64,000 bases of DNA, taken from positions 1-64,000 of the forward strand of contig NZ_LFNG01000008.1 in assembly GCF_001045435.1 (NCBI RefSeq), read 5' to 3'. Below the pieces are notes generated by a model. It was not told where the DNA came from. It was given only the letters and a program-made list of their open reading frames with translations, and ran no database searches. This DNA is from Chryseobacterium koreense CCUG 49689 (lineage in GTDB: Bacteria > Bacteroidota > Bacteroidia > Flavobacteriales > Weeksellaceae). This document shows positions 35,202 to 44,289 of this stretch, in pieces. Numbering within the stretch: the stretch's first letter is position 1; every line of letters begins with the position of its first letter. The position numbers and the translations under genes were made by a program.

Positions 35202-35658
35202 GATTGTAGCACTATTTTTCGTTTTGCCGGTGGTTTTGAGTTGCGGCAACACTTCCGAAAAAGTTTATATGAAAAACCTGGATGGAGCTTGGAACAAAAA
35301 ATCCGAGCAGAATTTTGACTTTAAAGTCAATGATTCTCAACATCCAAAAAACATTATATTTGTTGTAAGAAACAACAATGAGTATCCCTACAGCAACATT
35401 AGATTGATCGTGAATTTTTCTGAGGTAAAGTCTAAAAAGAAAAGTACGGACACCCTGAACTATATTCTTGCTAAACCAAACGGAGAGTGGCTCGGAAAGG
35501 GTTTTGGAGATACCAAGGAAATTATGTTTCAGTACAAGTTGAATTACAAATTTCCGGAAAACGGCGATTATAAGATCGGGATCATCCAAGCGATGAGAAC
35601 CGACAACCTGAAAGGAATTGAAGATATTGGTGTAAAAATAGAATCGGCAAAACCGTAG
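35194..35658 (+). CDS. gldH: Gliding motility lipoprotein GldH
   Basis: A 154-residue lipoprotein with lipobox VLSC (Cys17) and the GldH pattern NNNEYPYSNIRLIVNF, DTLNYILAKPNGEWLGKGFGD and FPENGDYKIGIIQAMR. In Flavobacterium johnsoniae GldH is needed for gliding and chitin use and is tied to T9SS function. ATG 35194 is preferred over GTG 35185. It overlaps the PSP1 gene and ends 8 bases before the PBP1A gene. Confidence 0.9.
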   Translation: MHKIVALFFVLPVVLSCGNTSEKVYMKNLDGAWNKKSEQNFDFKVNDSQHPKNIIFVVRNNNEYPYSNIRLIVNFSEVKSKKKSTDTLNYILAKPNGEWLGKGFGDTKEIMFQYKLNYKFPENGDYKIGIIQAMRTDNLKGIEDIGVKIESAKP

Positions 35659-35666
35659 CATCATTT

Positions 35667-38048
35667 ATGGAAAACACAAAAAATCAAGGAAATAAACCAA
35701 AAGCAACATTTCCACTTCCGCCCAAAAAAATCAAAAACGCCGGCTGGAAAAAGTGGGTGAAATTTATCTGGATTGGATTAATCGCGCTGGTTATTGGAAT
35801 TGCGGCACTGTTTTTTGCGGTTTCACAGGGATTTCTGGGAAGCATGCCCGATGTGAAAGAACTGGAAAATCCGGATATCTACGTGGCTTCCGAAATTTAT
35901 TCCTCAGACGGAAAGCTTTTGGGCAAGTTTGAAAAAGAGAAAACAATGCCGGTGACCTACAAAGAATTGCCTCCTTATTTAATCTATGCACTTCAGGCCA
36001 AAGAAGATGAGCGTTTTAAGGAACATTCCGGGATCGACCTGCAATCTGTGGCAAGAGCTGTCGCGTTCGGCGGAAAACGAGGCGGCGGTTCCACCATTAC
36101 ACAGCAGCTTGCCAAACTGCTTTTTACCGGAACTGCTTCGCAAAACAGACTTCAACGTTCATTTCAAAAACTCAAAGAATGGGTAGTAGCGGTAAGTTTG
36201 GAAAAACGCTACACCAAGGAAGAGATTATCACCCTGTATTTCAATAAGTTTGACTTCGTGAATAATGCAAACGGAATCGAAATGGCTTCACGAATCTACT
36301 TTAACAAAAACGCATCCAAGCTCACCTTACCAGAAGCAGCAATGTTTGTGGCCATGCTTGAAGCTCCGGTAGCAAATAACCCGCTGAGAAATCCTGATCG
36401 TGCCAAGCGAAGAAGAGATGTGGTCTTAGACCAAATGTTAAAGACCGGTTACCTAGACCAGCAAACCTATCAAAAAGCCATTGATACTCCAATAACCCTG
36501 GATTATCACCCGGTGAAATCGATCGACGAAGGATATTCCGCATATTACAAATTTTATCTTAGAAAAGAAATCGATAATTATTTAAAGGATTACGAAAAGA
36601 AAACCGGAAAAACTTTAAACCTCTATAAAGATGGCTTGAAGATTTATGTCACCCTGGATTCCAAGATGCAGACCTATGCAGAAGAAGCGATTAGGGAACA
36701 CTTGACCGACCTGCAAAAAAGATTTGACGCAGAACAGCGTGGCAGAAAACAAAGACCTTTCTACTACCTTAATGACCAGCAGATCAACAATCTAATGGTT
36801 CAGGCCATGAAAAGGACGGGCAGATACAAACAGCTGAAAGCAGCCGGTGTTCCAGAAGATTCCATCATGATCGATTTCAAAACACCGATCAAAACTTCCA
36901 GATTTACCTGGGATGGCGAAGAAGAGGTGGAAATGTCTCCATGGGATTCCATCCGTTACCACAAACAGATTGCGCAAGCCGGCTTAATGTCCATGGTTCC
37001 GGGAACGGGGGAAATAAAAGCATGGGTGGGAGGAATCAACTGGCAGCATTTCCAGTATGACCACATCAAACAGGGAAAAAGACAGGTGGGTTCCACCTTC
37101 AAACCTTTTGTTTATGCAACTGCAATTATGAAATTGGGAATGACGCCTTGTTCCACCGTTTCCAACGCAACTTATAGAAAGGGGACTTGGACCGTGCAGG
37201 GTTCCGGAGGAATGTTGACTTTACGTGATGCGCTCGCTCATTCCAAAAACCCTGTCGCAGTGCGGCTTATCGAAATGACCGGTGTTCCAAGCGTAGTTCA
37301 GTTGGCGCGCGATTTAGGAGTAACCGAAGAAATTCCGAACAATTACCCGGTTGCTTTAGGCTCTTCTGACATCACTATTTACGAAATGCTCGGCGCTTAC
37401 AGCTCTTTCGCCAATTATGGAAACTACATCAAGCCTGAAATGATTTGGCGTATTGAAGACGCAAACGGACGGGTCATCAAAGAGGTAAAACCGGTGACGA
37501 AAGAAGTCATGAACGAGCTTTATGCCTACACGATGATCGATTTGATGAAAGGAGTTGCGGAATTTGGAACCGCTTCCGGAGAATTAGGAAGAAGAGGGAT
37601 TTCCAAAGGTGTAGAAATTGCCGCCAAAACCGGAACCACCCAAAATAATTCCGACGGTTGGTTTATCGGAATAACGCCGAATCTGGCAACCGGAGTCTGG
37701 GTAGGTTGGGAAGACCGCGCCACTCACTTTTGGGGAACCGGCGAAGGACAGGGAGCAAAAATGGCATTGCCAATCTGGGCTATTTTCATGAAAAAAGTTT
37801 GGGCAGACAAAGCACTCGGAATCTCAACTGATGACAAGTTTGTGAAACCCACCAACTGGACCGGAAGTTGCTCAGACCTGCAAGGTTTAGGTGGATACGG
37901 CGATGAAGGCGGTTTGCAGACGATAGATGAACTGAAGAATCCAAAACCGGCAGAATCCGGAAATCCAAATAAAAATTCAACGGGCAAAAAAGAAGAAAAT
38001 GTGAATGAAAATCTCCACAGCGGAGACGAAATTGACTTTAATAAATAG
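35667..38048 (+). CDS. Penicillin-binding protein 1A (bifunctional)
   Basis: A 793-residue class A PBP. A single membrane helix (about 33-55) is followed by the GT51 glycosyltransferase domain with EDERFKEH (Glu113 region) and GGSTITQQLAK, then the transpeptidase domain with STFK (Ser476), SKNP and KTGTTQNNSDGW (Lys654). The C-terminal 60 residues are low-complexity and acidic. It polymerises and crosslinks peptidoglycan. Third gene of the operon with PSP1 and GldH. Confidence 0.95.
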   Translation: MENTKNQGNKPKATFPLPPKKIKNAGWKKWVKFIWIGLIALVIGIAALFFAVSQGFLGSMPDVKELENPDIYVASEIYSSDGKLLGKFEKEKTMPVTYKELPPYLIYALQAKEDERFKEHSGIDLQSVARAVAFGGKRGGGSTITQQLAKLLFTGTASQNRLQRSFQKLKEWVVAVSLEKRYTKEEIITLYFNKFDFVNNANGIEMASRIYFNKNASKLTLPEAAMFVAMLEAPVANNPLRNPDRAKRRRDVVLDQMLKTGYLDQQTYQKAIDTPITLDYHPVKSIDEGYSAYYKFYLRKEIDNYLKDYEKKTGKTLNLYKDGLKIYVTLDSKMQTYAEEAIREHLTDLQKRFDAEQRGRKQRPFYYLNDQQINNLMVQAMKRTGRYKQLKAAGVPEDSIMIDFKTPIKTSRFTWDGEEEVEMSPWDSIRYHKQIAQAGLMSMVPGTGEIKAWVGGINWQHFQYDHIKQGKRQVGSTFKPFVYATAIMKLGMTPCSTVSNATYRKGTWTVQGSGGMLTLRDALAHSKNPVAVRLIEMTGVPSVVQLARDLGVTEEIPNNYPVALGSSDITIYEMLGAYSSFANYGNYIKPEMIWRIEDANGRVIKEVKPVTKEVMNELYAYTMIDLMKGVAEFGTASGELGRRGISKGVEIAAKTGTTQNNSDGWFIGITPNLATGVWVGWEDRATHFWGTGEGQGAKMALPIWAIFMKKVWADKALGISTDDKFVKPTNWTGSCSDLQGLGGYGDEGGLQTIDELKNPKPAESGNPNKNSTGKKEENVNENLHSGDEIDFNK

Positions 38049-38086
38049 TGAAAACCTTTTTTGACTTATTACGATTTTAAAGAAAT

Positions 38087-38662
38087 ATGATCAAAAATCC
38101 CTTTTTCCTGGCATTATTATTCTCCTTTCAATTGCTGTTTTCGCAAAAGATATCTATCCAACCAATCAACGATGAAGGTAATCCATACAAAATGGGATTC
38201 ATGGGTTTGGCAACGGAAAACCAATATGCGCAGTTTGTTCCGCATTCCGGTTTGCGGCAGATAAAAGGTTTGGATTTTATGATCAATCCGCAAAACAAAA
38301 GTTCCAGTTTTTATTTTAATGTTTACAGAAATGAAAATGGGCAACCTGGGAAAGTCATTCATCATGTTCTGATCGAGACCAAGAAAAATGCTAAAAGCCA
38401 ATTGATTTCGATCGATTTTGATGGCTTGGATCTTCAAATTCCAGAGGAAGGTCTATTTTGCGGAATCGAATGGATTATCGTTTCAAAAAACAGAATGGTT
38501 CCCGATATGGTTTTCGCCAAGCAGAATGTAAACGTTTATTATCCGAATATTTCCAACAAAAAATCTGAAACAGAAATTTTATGGCTATTTAAAAATGATA
38601 AGTGGGAAAGAAAAATAGATGACGCTTTGGAAAGGAACGCTTTGGATATTATCGTTTATTAA
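38087..38662 (+). CDS. Exported protein of unknown function
   Basis: A 191-residue protein with a clear signal peptide (hydrophobic 7-18, cleavage near LFSQ). The mature part is rich in beta strands and aromatic residues, with motifs MGFMGLATENQYAQFVPHSG and GLDLQIPEEGLFCGIEWII. No family recognised. It lies 38 bases after PBP1A and may be co-transcribed. Confidence 0.75.
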   Translation: MIKNPFFLALLFSFQLLFSQKISIQPINDEGNPYKMGFMGLATENQYAQFVPHSGLRQIKGLDFMINPQNKSSSFYFNVYRNENGQPGKVIHHVLIETKKNAKSQLISIDFDGLDLQIPEEGLFCGIEWIIVSKNRMVPDMVFAKQNVNVYYPNISNKKSETEILWLFKNDKWERKIDDALERNALDIIVY

Positions 38663-38746
38663 AAATATTTTAGTCTATCGACCATTACATTTTTGTATGT
38701 CATTTTTTTTTTAAGTTTGTCAGAAATCAAAAACAAGCTAAGCAAT

Positions 38747-39169
38747 ATGAAATACGCTTTCTTATTTTTTCTAGCTTTTACCTTCTTGATATCTTGTAGA
38801 AAAGAAGATGAAACCCCTACTAACAAAATTGCGGGTGAGTACAAATTAGTTCAAGCAAAATCCATTTTTACAACTACTGGAGAGCCTATTGTCGTTGATT
38901 ATTCCCAGCAAAACATCATCTACAATTTTTCGAAAAACAATGTGTTAACCGTTTCTGGCAGCGATAATTATGGGTATAATCCCGGAACTTATCCTTATGA
39001 ATTTAAGCATGATTATTTATCTGGAACGCCATTAACAGATGCGGAAATAAAAATTGATTTTGTTCTGATTGGGGGTGGTAGCAAAATGCTATTTTCCTCG
39101 TCTGGAAACCAAATGAAATTAATTTCATCCTACGTTGACGGAACAGATTTGATTTTTGAAAAAAAGTAG
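38747..39169 (+). CDS. Small lipoprotein, lipocalin-like size
   Basis: A 140-residue lipoprotein when started at ATG 38747, which places the lipobox LISC (Cys17) correctly. The in-frame start at 38693 adds residues not needed for the signal. The mature part opens with NKIAGEYKLVQAKSI, resembling the first strand of small lipocalin-like domains common in Bacteroidota, but homology is not established. The function is unknown. A strong terminator follows. Confidence 0.7.
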   Translation: MKYAFLFFLAFTFLISCRKEDETPTNKIAGEYKLVQAKSIFTTTGEPIVVDYSQQNIIYNFSKNNVLTVSGSDNYGYNPGTYPYEFKHDYLSGTPLTDAEIKIDFVLIGGGSKMLFSSSGNQMKLISSYVDGTDLIFEKK

Positions 39170-39192
39170 AACTTTCCTTATCAAATAACATT

Positions 39193-39225
39193 TATCCTTT
39201 CAAACCACTGAAAGGATATTTTTTT
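39193..39225 (+). terminator. Terminator after the small lipoprotein
   Basis: Perfect 10-bp stem (39193-39202 with 39209-39218) plus seven T. Confidence 0.9.
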
Positions 39226-39240
39226 CCCGAACTTTGAACC

Positions 39241-40785
39241 ATGAATCTCCACAAAATCACCCAGCAATTCCTCAACACCTTTCCAGGCGATTTTTCCGGA
39301 AACCCGATGCAGCGGCAAACCCCAAAAGTTTTGTTCGCGACCACAGATTTGGCAGGATTCCAGAATCCGGAACTGATTGTCTTTAATGAAAAACTTTCCG
39401 AAGAAATCGGATTGGGAAAAATTGAAACTGAGGAAGATTTGAAATTCATCAATGCCGAAAAAATTCCCCGAAATCTAAAAACCTACGCCACCGCTTACGC
39501 AGGTCACCAGTTCGGAAACTGGGCTGGACAATTAGGGGATGGCCGTGCAATATTTGCGGGAGAAATTAAGAACTCCAACGGAAAAACTACCGAACTCCAA
39601 TGGAAAGGAGCCGGAGCAACTCCATATTCCCGAAATGCAGACGGAAGAGCGGTTCTGCGTTCTTCGGTTCGGGAATACCTCATCAGCGAAGCGGTTCATC
39701 ATTTGGGAATTCCAACAACCCGCGGTTTATCGCTTTCTTTAACCGGTGAAAAAGTTGTTCGCGATATCATGTATGATGGAAATCCCGCTTACGAACAAGG
39801 CGCAGTCATGATGAGAACTGCGGAAAGTTTTCTGCGATTCGGGCATTTCGAACTGATTTCTGCACAAAACGAAATTGAAACTTTAAGAAAACTCGCCGAT
39901 TTCGCCATTGAAAAATATTTCCCGGAAATTGATGTGGAAAGTCCGGAGAAATATTGGGAATTCTTTCAAATTATTTCCGAAAGAACCGCCGATTTGGTTG
40001 TGGAATGGTACCGCGTCGGATTTGTTCACGGCGTGATGAATACCGACAATATGTCGATTCTTGGATTGACGATTGATTACGGGCCGTTTTCTTTTTTGGA
40101 TGAATACGATTTGAATTTCACGCCAAACACCACCGATTTACCCGGCAGAAGATATGCTTTCGGAAACCAGGCGAAAATTGCCCAATGGAATCTTTGGCAA
40201 TTGGCAAATGCACTCTATCCATTAATTAAAGATGAAAAAAAATTAGAGAAAACGCTGAATGGGTTCAATGAAACCTTCTGGAAAAAGCACGACAAAATGA
40301 TGGCTGAGAAATTTGGGCTTCATGAGGTTTTGGAAGGAGACGACCGATTTTTTACCGACGCCCAAAGATTGCTGGAAGATTTGAAATTGGATTACACCCT
40401 GTTTTTCAACCGGCTCGAAAAATTTGATGAAAGTTCTGATTTAAAGGAACTTTTCAAAGATGTTTCCTATTCGGTTTTAGGCGAAGAGCAGTATTCGGTT
40501 CTTGAAGATTTTCTGAGAAAATATCAAAATCGATTGCAGAAAAACACCATTTCAAGATCAAAATCTTTAGAATTAATGTCTAAAACCAATCCGAAATTCA
40601 TCCCCAGAAACTATATTTTGTTTGAGTGTATTGAGGAACTGAAGCTCGGGAGAAAGGATTTGCTGCATAAAATCTTACTCGCTTTGGAAAAACCTTATGA
40701 AGAAATCTATCCGGAATTTTCCCAAAAAAGGCCATCGAAATATGATGGGCAAACCGGAAGTTCCATGCTTTCGTGCAGTTCCTAA
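39241..40785 (+). CDS. selO: Protein adenylyltransferase SelO (YdiU/UPF0061)
   Basis: A 514-residue pseudokinase-fold enzyme that transfers AMP to protein Ser, Thr or Tyr. Conserved blocks: YAGHQFGNWAGQLGDGRAI (P-loop side), LQWKGAGATPYSRNADGRA, the catalytic region HGVMNTDNMSILGLTIDYGP and the C-terminal redox-type SCSS end. Length is normal. It sits alone on plus between two unrelated genes; the start is 15 bases after the terminator. Confidence 0.95.
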   Translation: MNLHKITQQFLNTFPGDFSGNPMQRQTPKVLFATTDLAGFQNPELIVFNEKLSEEIGLGKIETEEDLKFINAEKIPRNLKTYATAYAGHQFGNWAGQLGDGRAIFAGEIKNSNGKTTELQWKGAGATPYSRNADGRAVLRSSVREYLISEAVHHLGIPTTRGLSLSLTGEKVVRDIMYDGNPAYEQGAVMMRTAESFLRFGHFELISAQNEIETLRKLADFAIEKYFPEIDVESPEKYWEFFQIISERTADLVVEWYRVGFVHGVMNTDNMSILGLTIDYGPFSFLDEYDLNFTPNTTDLPGRRYAFGNQAKIAQWNLWQLANALYPLIKDEKKLEKTLNGFNETFWKKHDKMMAEKFGLHEVLEGDDRFFTDAQRLLEDLKLDYTLFFNRLEKFDESSDLKELFKDVSYSVLGEEQYSVLEDFLRKYQNRLQKNTISRSKSLELMSKTNPKFIPRNYILFECIEELKLGRKDLLHKILLALEKPYEEIYPEFSQKRPSKYDGQTGSSMLSCSS

Positions 40786-40792
40786 ATTTCAC

Positions 40793-40800
40793 TATTTTTG
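40793..40800 (+). promoter_or_regulatory. -7 box of the membrane-protein gene
   Basis: TATTTTTG, exact TAnnTTTG, 7 bases after the selO stop and 15 bases before the favoured TTG start at 40816. Confidence 0.45.
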
Positions 40801-40815
40801 CCAAAAATCACCATT

Positions 40816-42090
40816 TTGAAATTCAAACAAAAATTTTTTGATTTCCTGAAAACGGTTTTCCCTGCAACAAAATTTGAGTTTTTCCTTTTTCTGGTCTTCC
40901 TGACCGCTTATGGAATTTTGGGTACCTATATCGCGATGAATTACCGGATTATTTTTGATGACCGAATTCCGTGGGATGCGTATTTCAGTTTTGACAACCG
41001 TGCAATCGTGATGACCGGCGGCGGCTTTGAAAGACATCCGCTTTCAAATTATTTTTTCGGATGGATCCGGGAATTTGCGATGATGATTTCCCATGGAAAA
41101 AAAGAGGAGACTTTTCGGTTGGTTTTGGCGTGGTGCAGCAATTTTGCGGTGAGTTTGAGCTTGATCCAGATTTACAAATATTTGAAAAACATCATCCGGC
41201 TTACAAAAACGATTTCAGTGTTAATCCTCGTTTTTTTCTCTTTTTTCACCACCCCGATTTTGCTTTCATTCACCCCTGAAACTTACACCTACACCTTGTT
41301 TTTTCTGATGCTGTTTAATTATTACGCAGCCTTAAAACTTAAAAAAGACGAGCACATTTCCACAGCTTCCTTGACTTTGGCAACGGTTTCTATCGGGGGT
41401 TTCACGGTGACGAATGCTGTTAAGGTTTTCATCCCGCTACTTTTCGAAAACGGTTTGTTTAAAAGTTGGAAGAAATTTGCAAATGCCGCAATTAGGGTTT
41501 TTGTTTCCGTTGCTGTTTTTGCGCTGCTTTTCCTTTACCGATTGGATTTCAATTACATGAGGTTTTTCGAAAAATCCGGCGAGCAATATGAAAAGTTTTC
41601 AAAACCAAGAGTCACGCCGCTTTGGGACATGGTTTGCTCCTGGTTTTTTGGCGGAAATATGCTTTTTTCGTCATTCGTGATTCGGGATTACCATAATAAT
41701 AAGGGATTCCAATACAAAGCGCTTTTTATGGAGGTTTACACTTCTGCGGTTCCTTACATTTTCATCGCTTTGGTTTTGGTTTTGGTTTTTTGGGCATATT
41801 TCAAAAACTTCAAAAACAAGTTGGTTCAGGTTTTAATGATTTCTTTTTTTGTGGACATCATCATCCATTGTGTCCTGAAATTCGGACTTCACACTTCCTA
41901 TATTTACGGCGGCCATTTTATTTTTGTGGTTCCGCTGATGATGGGCTGGTTGTTTTATTCGTATAAAAATTCCCCGAAAATGATGTCGTTTCTTTTCGTT
42001 ACGGTTTCACTTCTTTTGTTGTATTTAGGAATAAATAATTTCTTACGGATGGAAGAATTTTTCGCTTTTCTGAATCAGTACTACAGGTAA
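40816..42090 (+). CDS. Polytopic membrane protein, DUF6080-like
   Basis: A 424-residue integral membrane protein with about ten hydrophobic helices. No ATG lies upstream of the first helix, so translation probably begins at TTG 40816 (giving MKFKQKFF) or at TTG 40798; the former is favoured because the TATTTTTG box covers the latter. The loop WDAYFSFDNRAIVMTGGGFERHPL after the first helix and the topology resemble GT-C-type membrane enzymes; I associate this with the DUF6080 family from memory only. The function is unknown. Confidence 0.7.
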   Translation: MKFKQKFFDFLKTVFPATKFEFFLFLVFLTAYGILGTYIAMNYRIIFDDRIPWDAYFSFDNRAIVMTGGGFERHPLSNYFFGWIREFAMMISHGKKEETFRLVLAWCSNFAVSLSLIQIYKYLKNIIRLTKTISVLILVFFSFFTTPILLSFTPETYTYTLFFLMLFNYYAALKLKKDEHISTASLTLATVSIGGFTVTNAVKVFIPLLFENGLFKSWKKFANAAIRVFVSVAVFALLFLYRLDFNYMRFFEKSGEQYEKFSKPRVTPLWDMVCSWFFGGNMLFSSFVIRDYHNNKGFQYKALFMEVYTSAVPYIFIALVLVLVFWAYFKNFKNKLVQVLMISFFVDIIIHCVLKFGLHTSYIYGGHFIFVVPLMMGWLFYSYKNSPKMMSFLFVTVSLLLLYLGINNFLRMEEFFAFLNQYYR

Positions 42091-42112
42091 ATTGAAGCGT
42101 ATTGACAAAATA

Positions 42113-42150
42113 AAAATTGCCCCGAATACACAAAAATTCGGGGCAATTTT
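42113..42150. terminator. Bidirectional terminator
   Basis: Perfect 14-bp stem (42113-42126 with 42137-42150) with A and T ends, between two converging genes. Confidence 0.9.
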
Positions 42151-42176
42151 AAATCATCTCAATTGATGATTCTTAT

Positions 42177-43547
42177 TTATTTTTTCTTTGCCTTCACTTT
42201 ATCCGCTTCCTCTTTGATGAAAGGATATTTCAGCTGCATGTCTTCCAAGAGATTGGGATCGAGTTCCAGTGCGATAGAAAGCACGTTTCTTCCCTGTTTC
42301 TGGTTATTCATATGGAAATAGCAGTTGCTTAGCTGATAATACAATTCTGCGCGGTTATGCATTTTGGTTGCCGATTTCAGCGTGGCAATAGCCTCTTCAT
42401 ATTCGCCAAGCAACATGAGTACTTCAGAGAGCGCATACCAGTTGTAGAACCGCTGTGGTTCGAAATCAACGAGTTTTTTCAGGCATTCTAAACTTTCTTC
42501 AAATTTTCCGGAATCGATATAAAGAAAAGCCAAACGTTTCTGGAAATCCAGATTGTTTTCATTCAGCGAAACTGCTTCTTGGGCAAAATGCAGGGCTTCC
42601 TTCATGCCGCCCATTTCTTCGTAAATATAGGATTGCTCCATCATCGAAAGATAAAACTGTGGATCATCCCGCAATGATTTTTGGAAGCAGTTCAGTGCCA
42701 AAAGCGGTTGTTTGTTTTCTTTGTAGCACAACCCAATTTTGTAATACGTGAAAGATTTGGTGTATTCCAGTTCCAGCATTTCCTCATACACAGCAATGGC
42801 CTTCATCCACTCTTCCATGGCTTCGTAGCAAGCCGCTTTATTTGCATAAACCGCGATCGCTTCAGCATTTATGGCCAAAAGGTAATCAAATCCTTTGATG
42901 GCTTCCTCATAATTTTTTCGGTTGAAAAAAAACTGTCCATATTCAAACCAGGCAATTTCCGAAAATGGATATTGATCCAGATAATCGTTCAAAAAGTGGA
43001 TTGCCTCGTCGCCTTTATTGAGTTGATTGTAGCAATACAAAGCATTCTCCAGCGAATATTCATCCTGCGGTTCGAACTTCAGTGCGAGTTTGTAATGCTT
43101 CAGTGCGTTGAAAGGATCTTCCAGGTTCACATATTCGTCAGCAATGAAATTGTGGAGGAAATTTTCCTCTTCTTCCAGTTCCAAAGCTCTTTCGCAGAAT
43201 TCTATCGCTCTTCTCGGATTTCCCAGATTGGAGTAATATTTGGCACAGCAAACCAGGAAATCTGTACTTTCCATTGAGGATTCCCGGAGTTCGTCCATGA
43301 GTTCCCTTGCCTGCGTATAATTTTCGAGTTCCAGCAGAACTTCGAATTTCTTTGTTTTCAATTGCAGGGAATTGGGATGGATTTTCAGTGCATAATTAGT
43401 TGCTATTTCCGCATAAGAAACATCACCTAATTCCAGGTAATAAATAATGATTTCATCGAACTCTTCTGTTTCAAAATAGAGTTCCTCATTATTCTCGATC
43501 ATCTGCTCAAATTTGATGACCAGCTCGTTTTCAAAAAATTCTTCCAA
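42177..43547 (-). CDS. Tetratricopeptide-repeat protein
   Basis: A 456-residue soluble protein with no signal peptide, made almost wholly of TPR helices. At least nine repeats can be seen with the usual A, Y and F spacing (for example RAIEFCERALELEEEENFLHNF, broken into single repeats; FNALKHYKLALKFEP; EAIATLKSATKMH). It ends in a Lys-rich tail. Such proteins scaffold complexes; the partner is unknown. The first codon is TTG at 43547 and no ATG is available before the first repeat. Confidence 0.88.
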   Translation of the reverse strand: MEEFFENELVIKFEQMIENNEELYFETEEFDEIIIYYLELGDVSYAEIATNYALKIHPNSLQLKTKKFEVLLELENYTQARELMDELRESSMESTDFLVCCAKYYSNLGNPRRAIEFCERALELEEEENFLHNFIADEYVNLEDPFNALKHYKLALKFEPQDEYSLENALYCYNQLNKGDEAIHFLNDYLDQYPFSEIAWFEYGQFFFNRKNYEEAIKGFDYLLAINAEAIAVYANKAACYEAMEEWMKAIAVYEEMLELEYTKSFTYYKIGLCYKENKQPLLALNCFQKSLRDDPQFYLSMMEQSYIYEEMGGMKEALHFAQEAVSLNENNLDFQKRLAFLYIDSGKFEESLECLKKLVDFEPQRFYNWYALSEVLMLLGEYEEAIATLKSATKMHNRAELYYQLSNCYFHMNNQKQGRNVLSIALELDPNLLEDMQLKYPFIKEEADKVKAKKK

Positions 43548-43615
43548 TTTATTTTCTCAAATGTTATTTCAATGCCCGAAATTATCTTGCGGACTTTGAA
43601 AAACGTTAATGATTA

Positions 43616-43874
43616 TTAATAGTGTCCTTTCATTGATTCGATGTAAATAACTCCATCGAAAATTTCATAAATAATTCTGTGTTCGCGATTAATTCTTCTG
43701 CTCCATGAACCTGACAAACTGTGTTTTAAAGGTTCAGGTTTACCAATGCCTTCTAACGGGTTTTGCTGAATGTCTTCCAAAATCTCTGTGATTTTCTTAT
43801 GAATATTTTTGTTTCCAGACTTTCTCCAAAACTCCAAATCATTTTCGGCTTGCTTGGTAAAACGCTATTTCCAT
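43616..43874 (-). pseudogene. YoeB-like toxin with a one-base frameshift
   Basis: The frame open from TTG 43837 gives FWRKSGNKNIHKKI, GKPEPLKHSLSGSWSRRI, REHRIIY and a final HY, the pattern of the Txe/YoeB mRNA interferase. Upstream the same frame reads RFTKQAENDL and then meets the antitoxin TAG. An ATG at 43872-43874, overlapping the antitoxin end, starts MEIAF in another frame. Removing one base from the run of four T (43859-43862) joins the two as MEIAFTKQAENDLEFW, a normal 85-residue toxin. The toxin therefore seems inactivated by a one-base insertion, unless this is a sequencing error. Confidence 0.8.
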
Positions 43875-44059
43875 AAATCTGCAATCTTGATTTTCTTGGT
43901 TTCCCCTTTCTTGATTTCACTGCGAGATTTTTGGATTTTTTCTACAAACTGTTTGCTATAAATTTCGTCATTTTCCCAAAAATCCACTTCAATAGCTTTA
44001 AGAATGGTTTTTACTTTTCTTAACTCCTTTTGGTTTTTGGGATTGATGGTAATGGTCAT
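43865..44059 (-). CDS. DUF2683-type antitoxin of the YoeB-like pair
   Basis: A 64-residue protein, MTITINPKNQKELRKVKTIL at the start, then KKGETKKIKIADLWK at the end. Its size, position and 10-base overlap with the original toxin ATG mark it as the antitoxin; DUF2683 is my best family guess. The N-terminal half may form a beta strand plus helix for DNA binding and the C-terminal half wraps the toxin. It remains intact although its toxin is frameshifted. Confidence 0.75.
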   Translation of the reverse strand: MTITINPKNQKELRKVKTILKAIEVDFWENDEIYSKQFVEKIQKSRSEIKKGETKKIKIADLWK

Positions 44060-44144
44060 TTCTAAACTTTGTTTAAAATTAAGTAAAAAATTTCAATAAT
44101 TGCAAATACTTTTTTTAGGTATTCTGAGAATCGCTTAAAATTTC

Positions 44145-44202
44145 TAAATAAACCTAAATTTGATTACCCCGACCCTAAAAGGAGCAAATTTAGGTTTATT
44201 TA
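44145..44202. repeat. 18-bp perfect inverted repeat
   Basis: Arms 44145-44162 and 44185-44202 are exact reverse complements around a 22-base spacer. Much longer than the stems of the terminators in this window and lacking a T tract. Confidence 0.9.
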
Positions 44203-44205
44203 CAA

Positions 44206-44252
44206 GGAAATTTTCCGTTCGCCGCGGCGAATTGTGGTAAAAGAAAATTTCC
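44206..44252. repeat. Nested inverted repeat with 14-bp central palindrome
   Basis: Outer arms 44206-44215 and 44243-44252 are exact 10-bp complements. Between them lies the perfect palindrome ttcgccgcggcgaa (44218-44231), GC-rich in an AT-rich gap. It lies 38 bases past the glmM stop. Confidence 0.85.
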
Positions 44253-44289
44253 GACATAATATTTTTATTGAATAGAATTTAAACACACT

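Noticed and set aside
44145-44202. 18-bp inverted repeat as glmM terminator
   Set aside because: It lies about 90-145 bases past the stop with no T tract, and another inverted repeat lies nearer; other terminators in the window are short and T-tailed.
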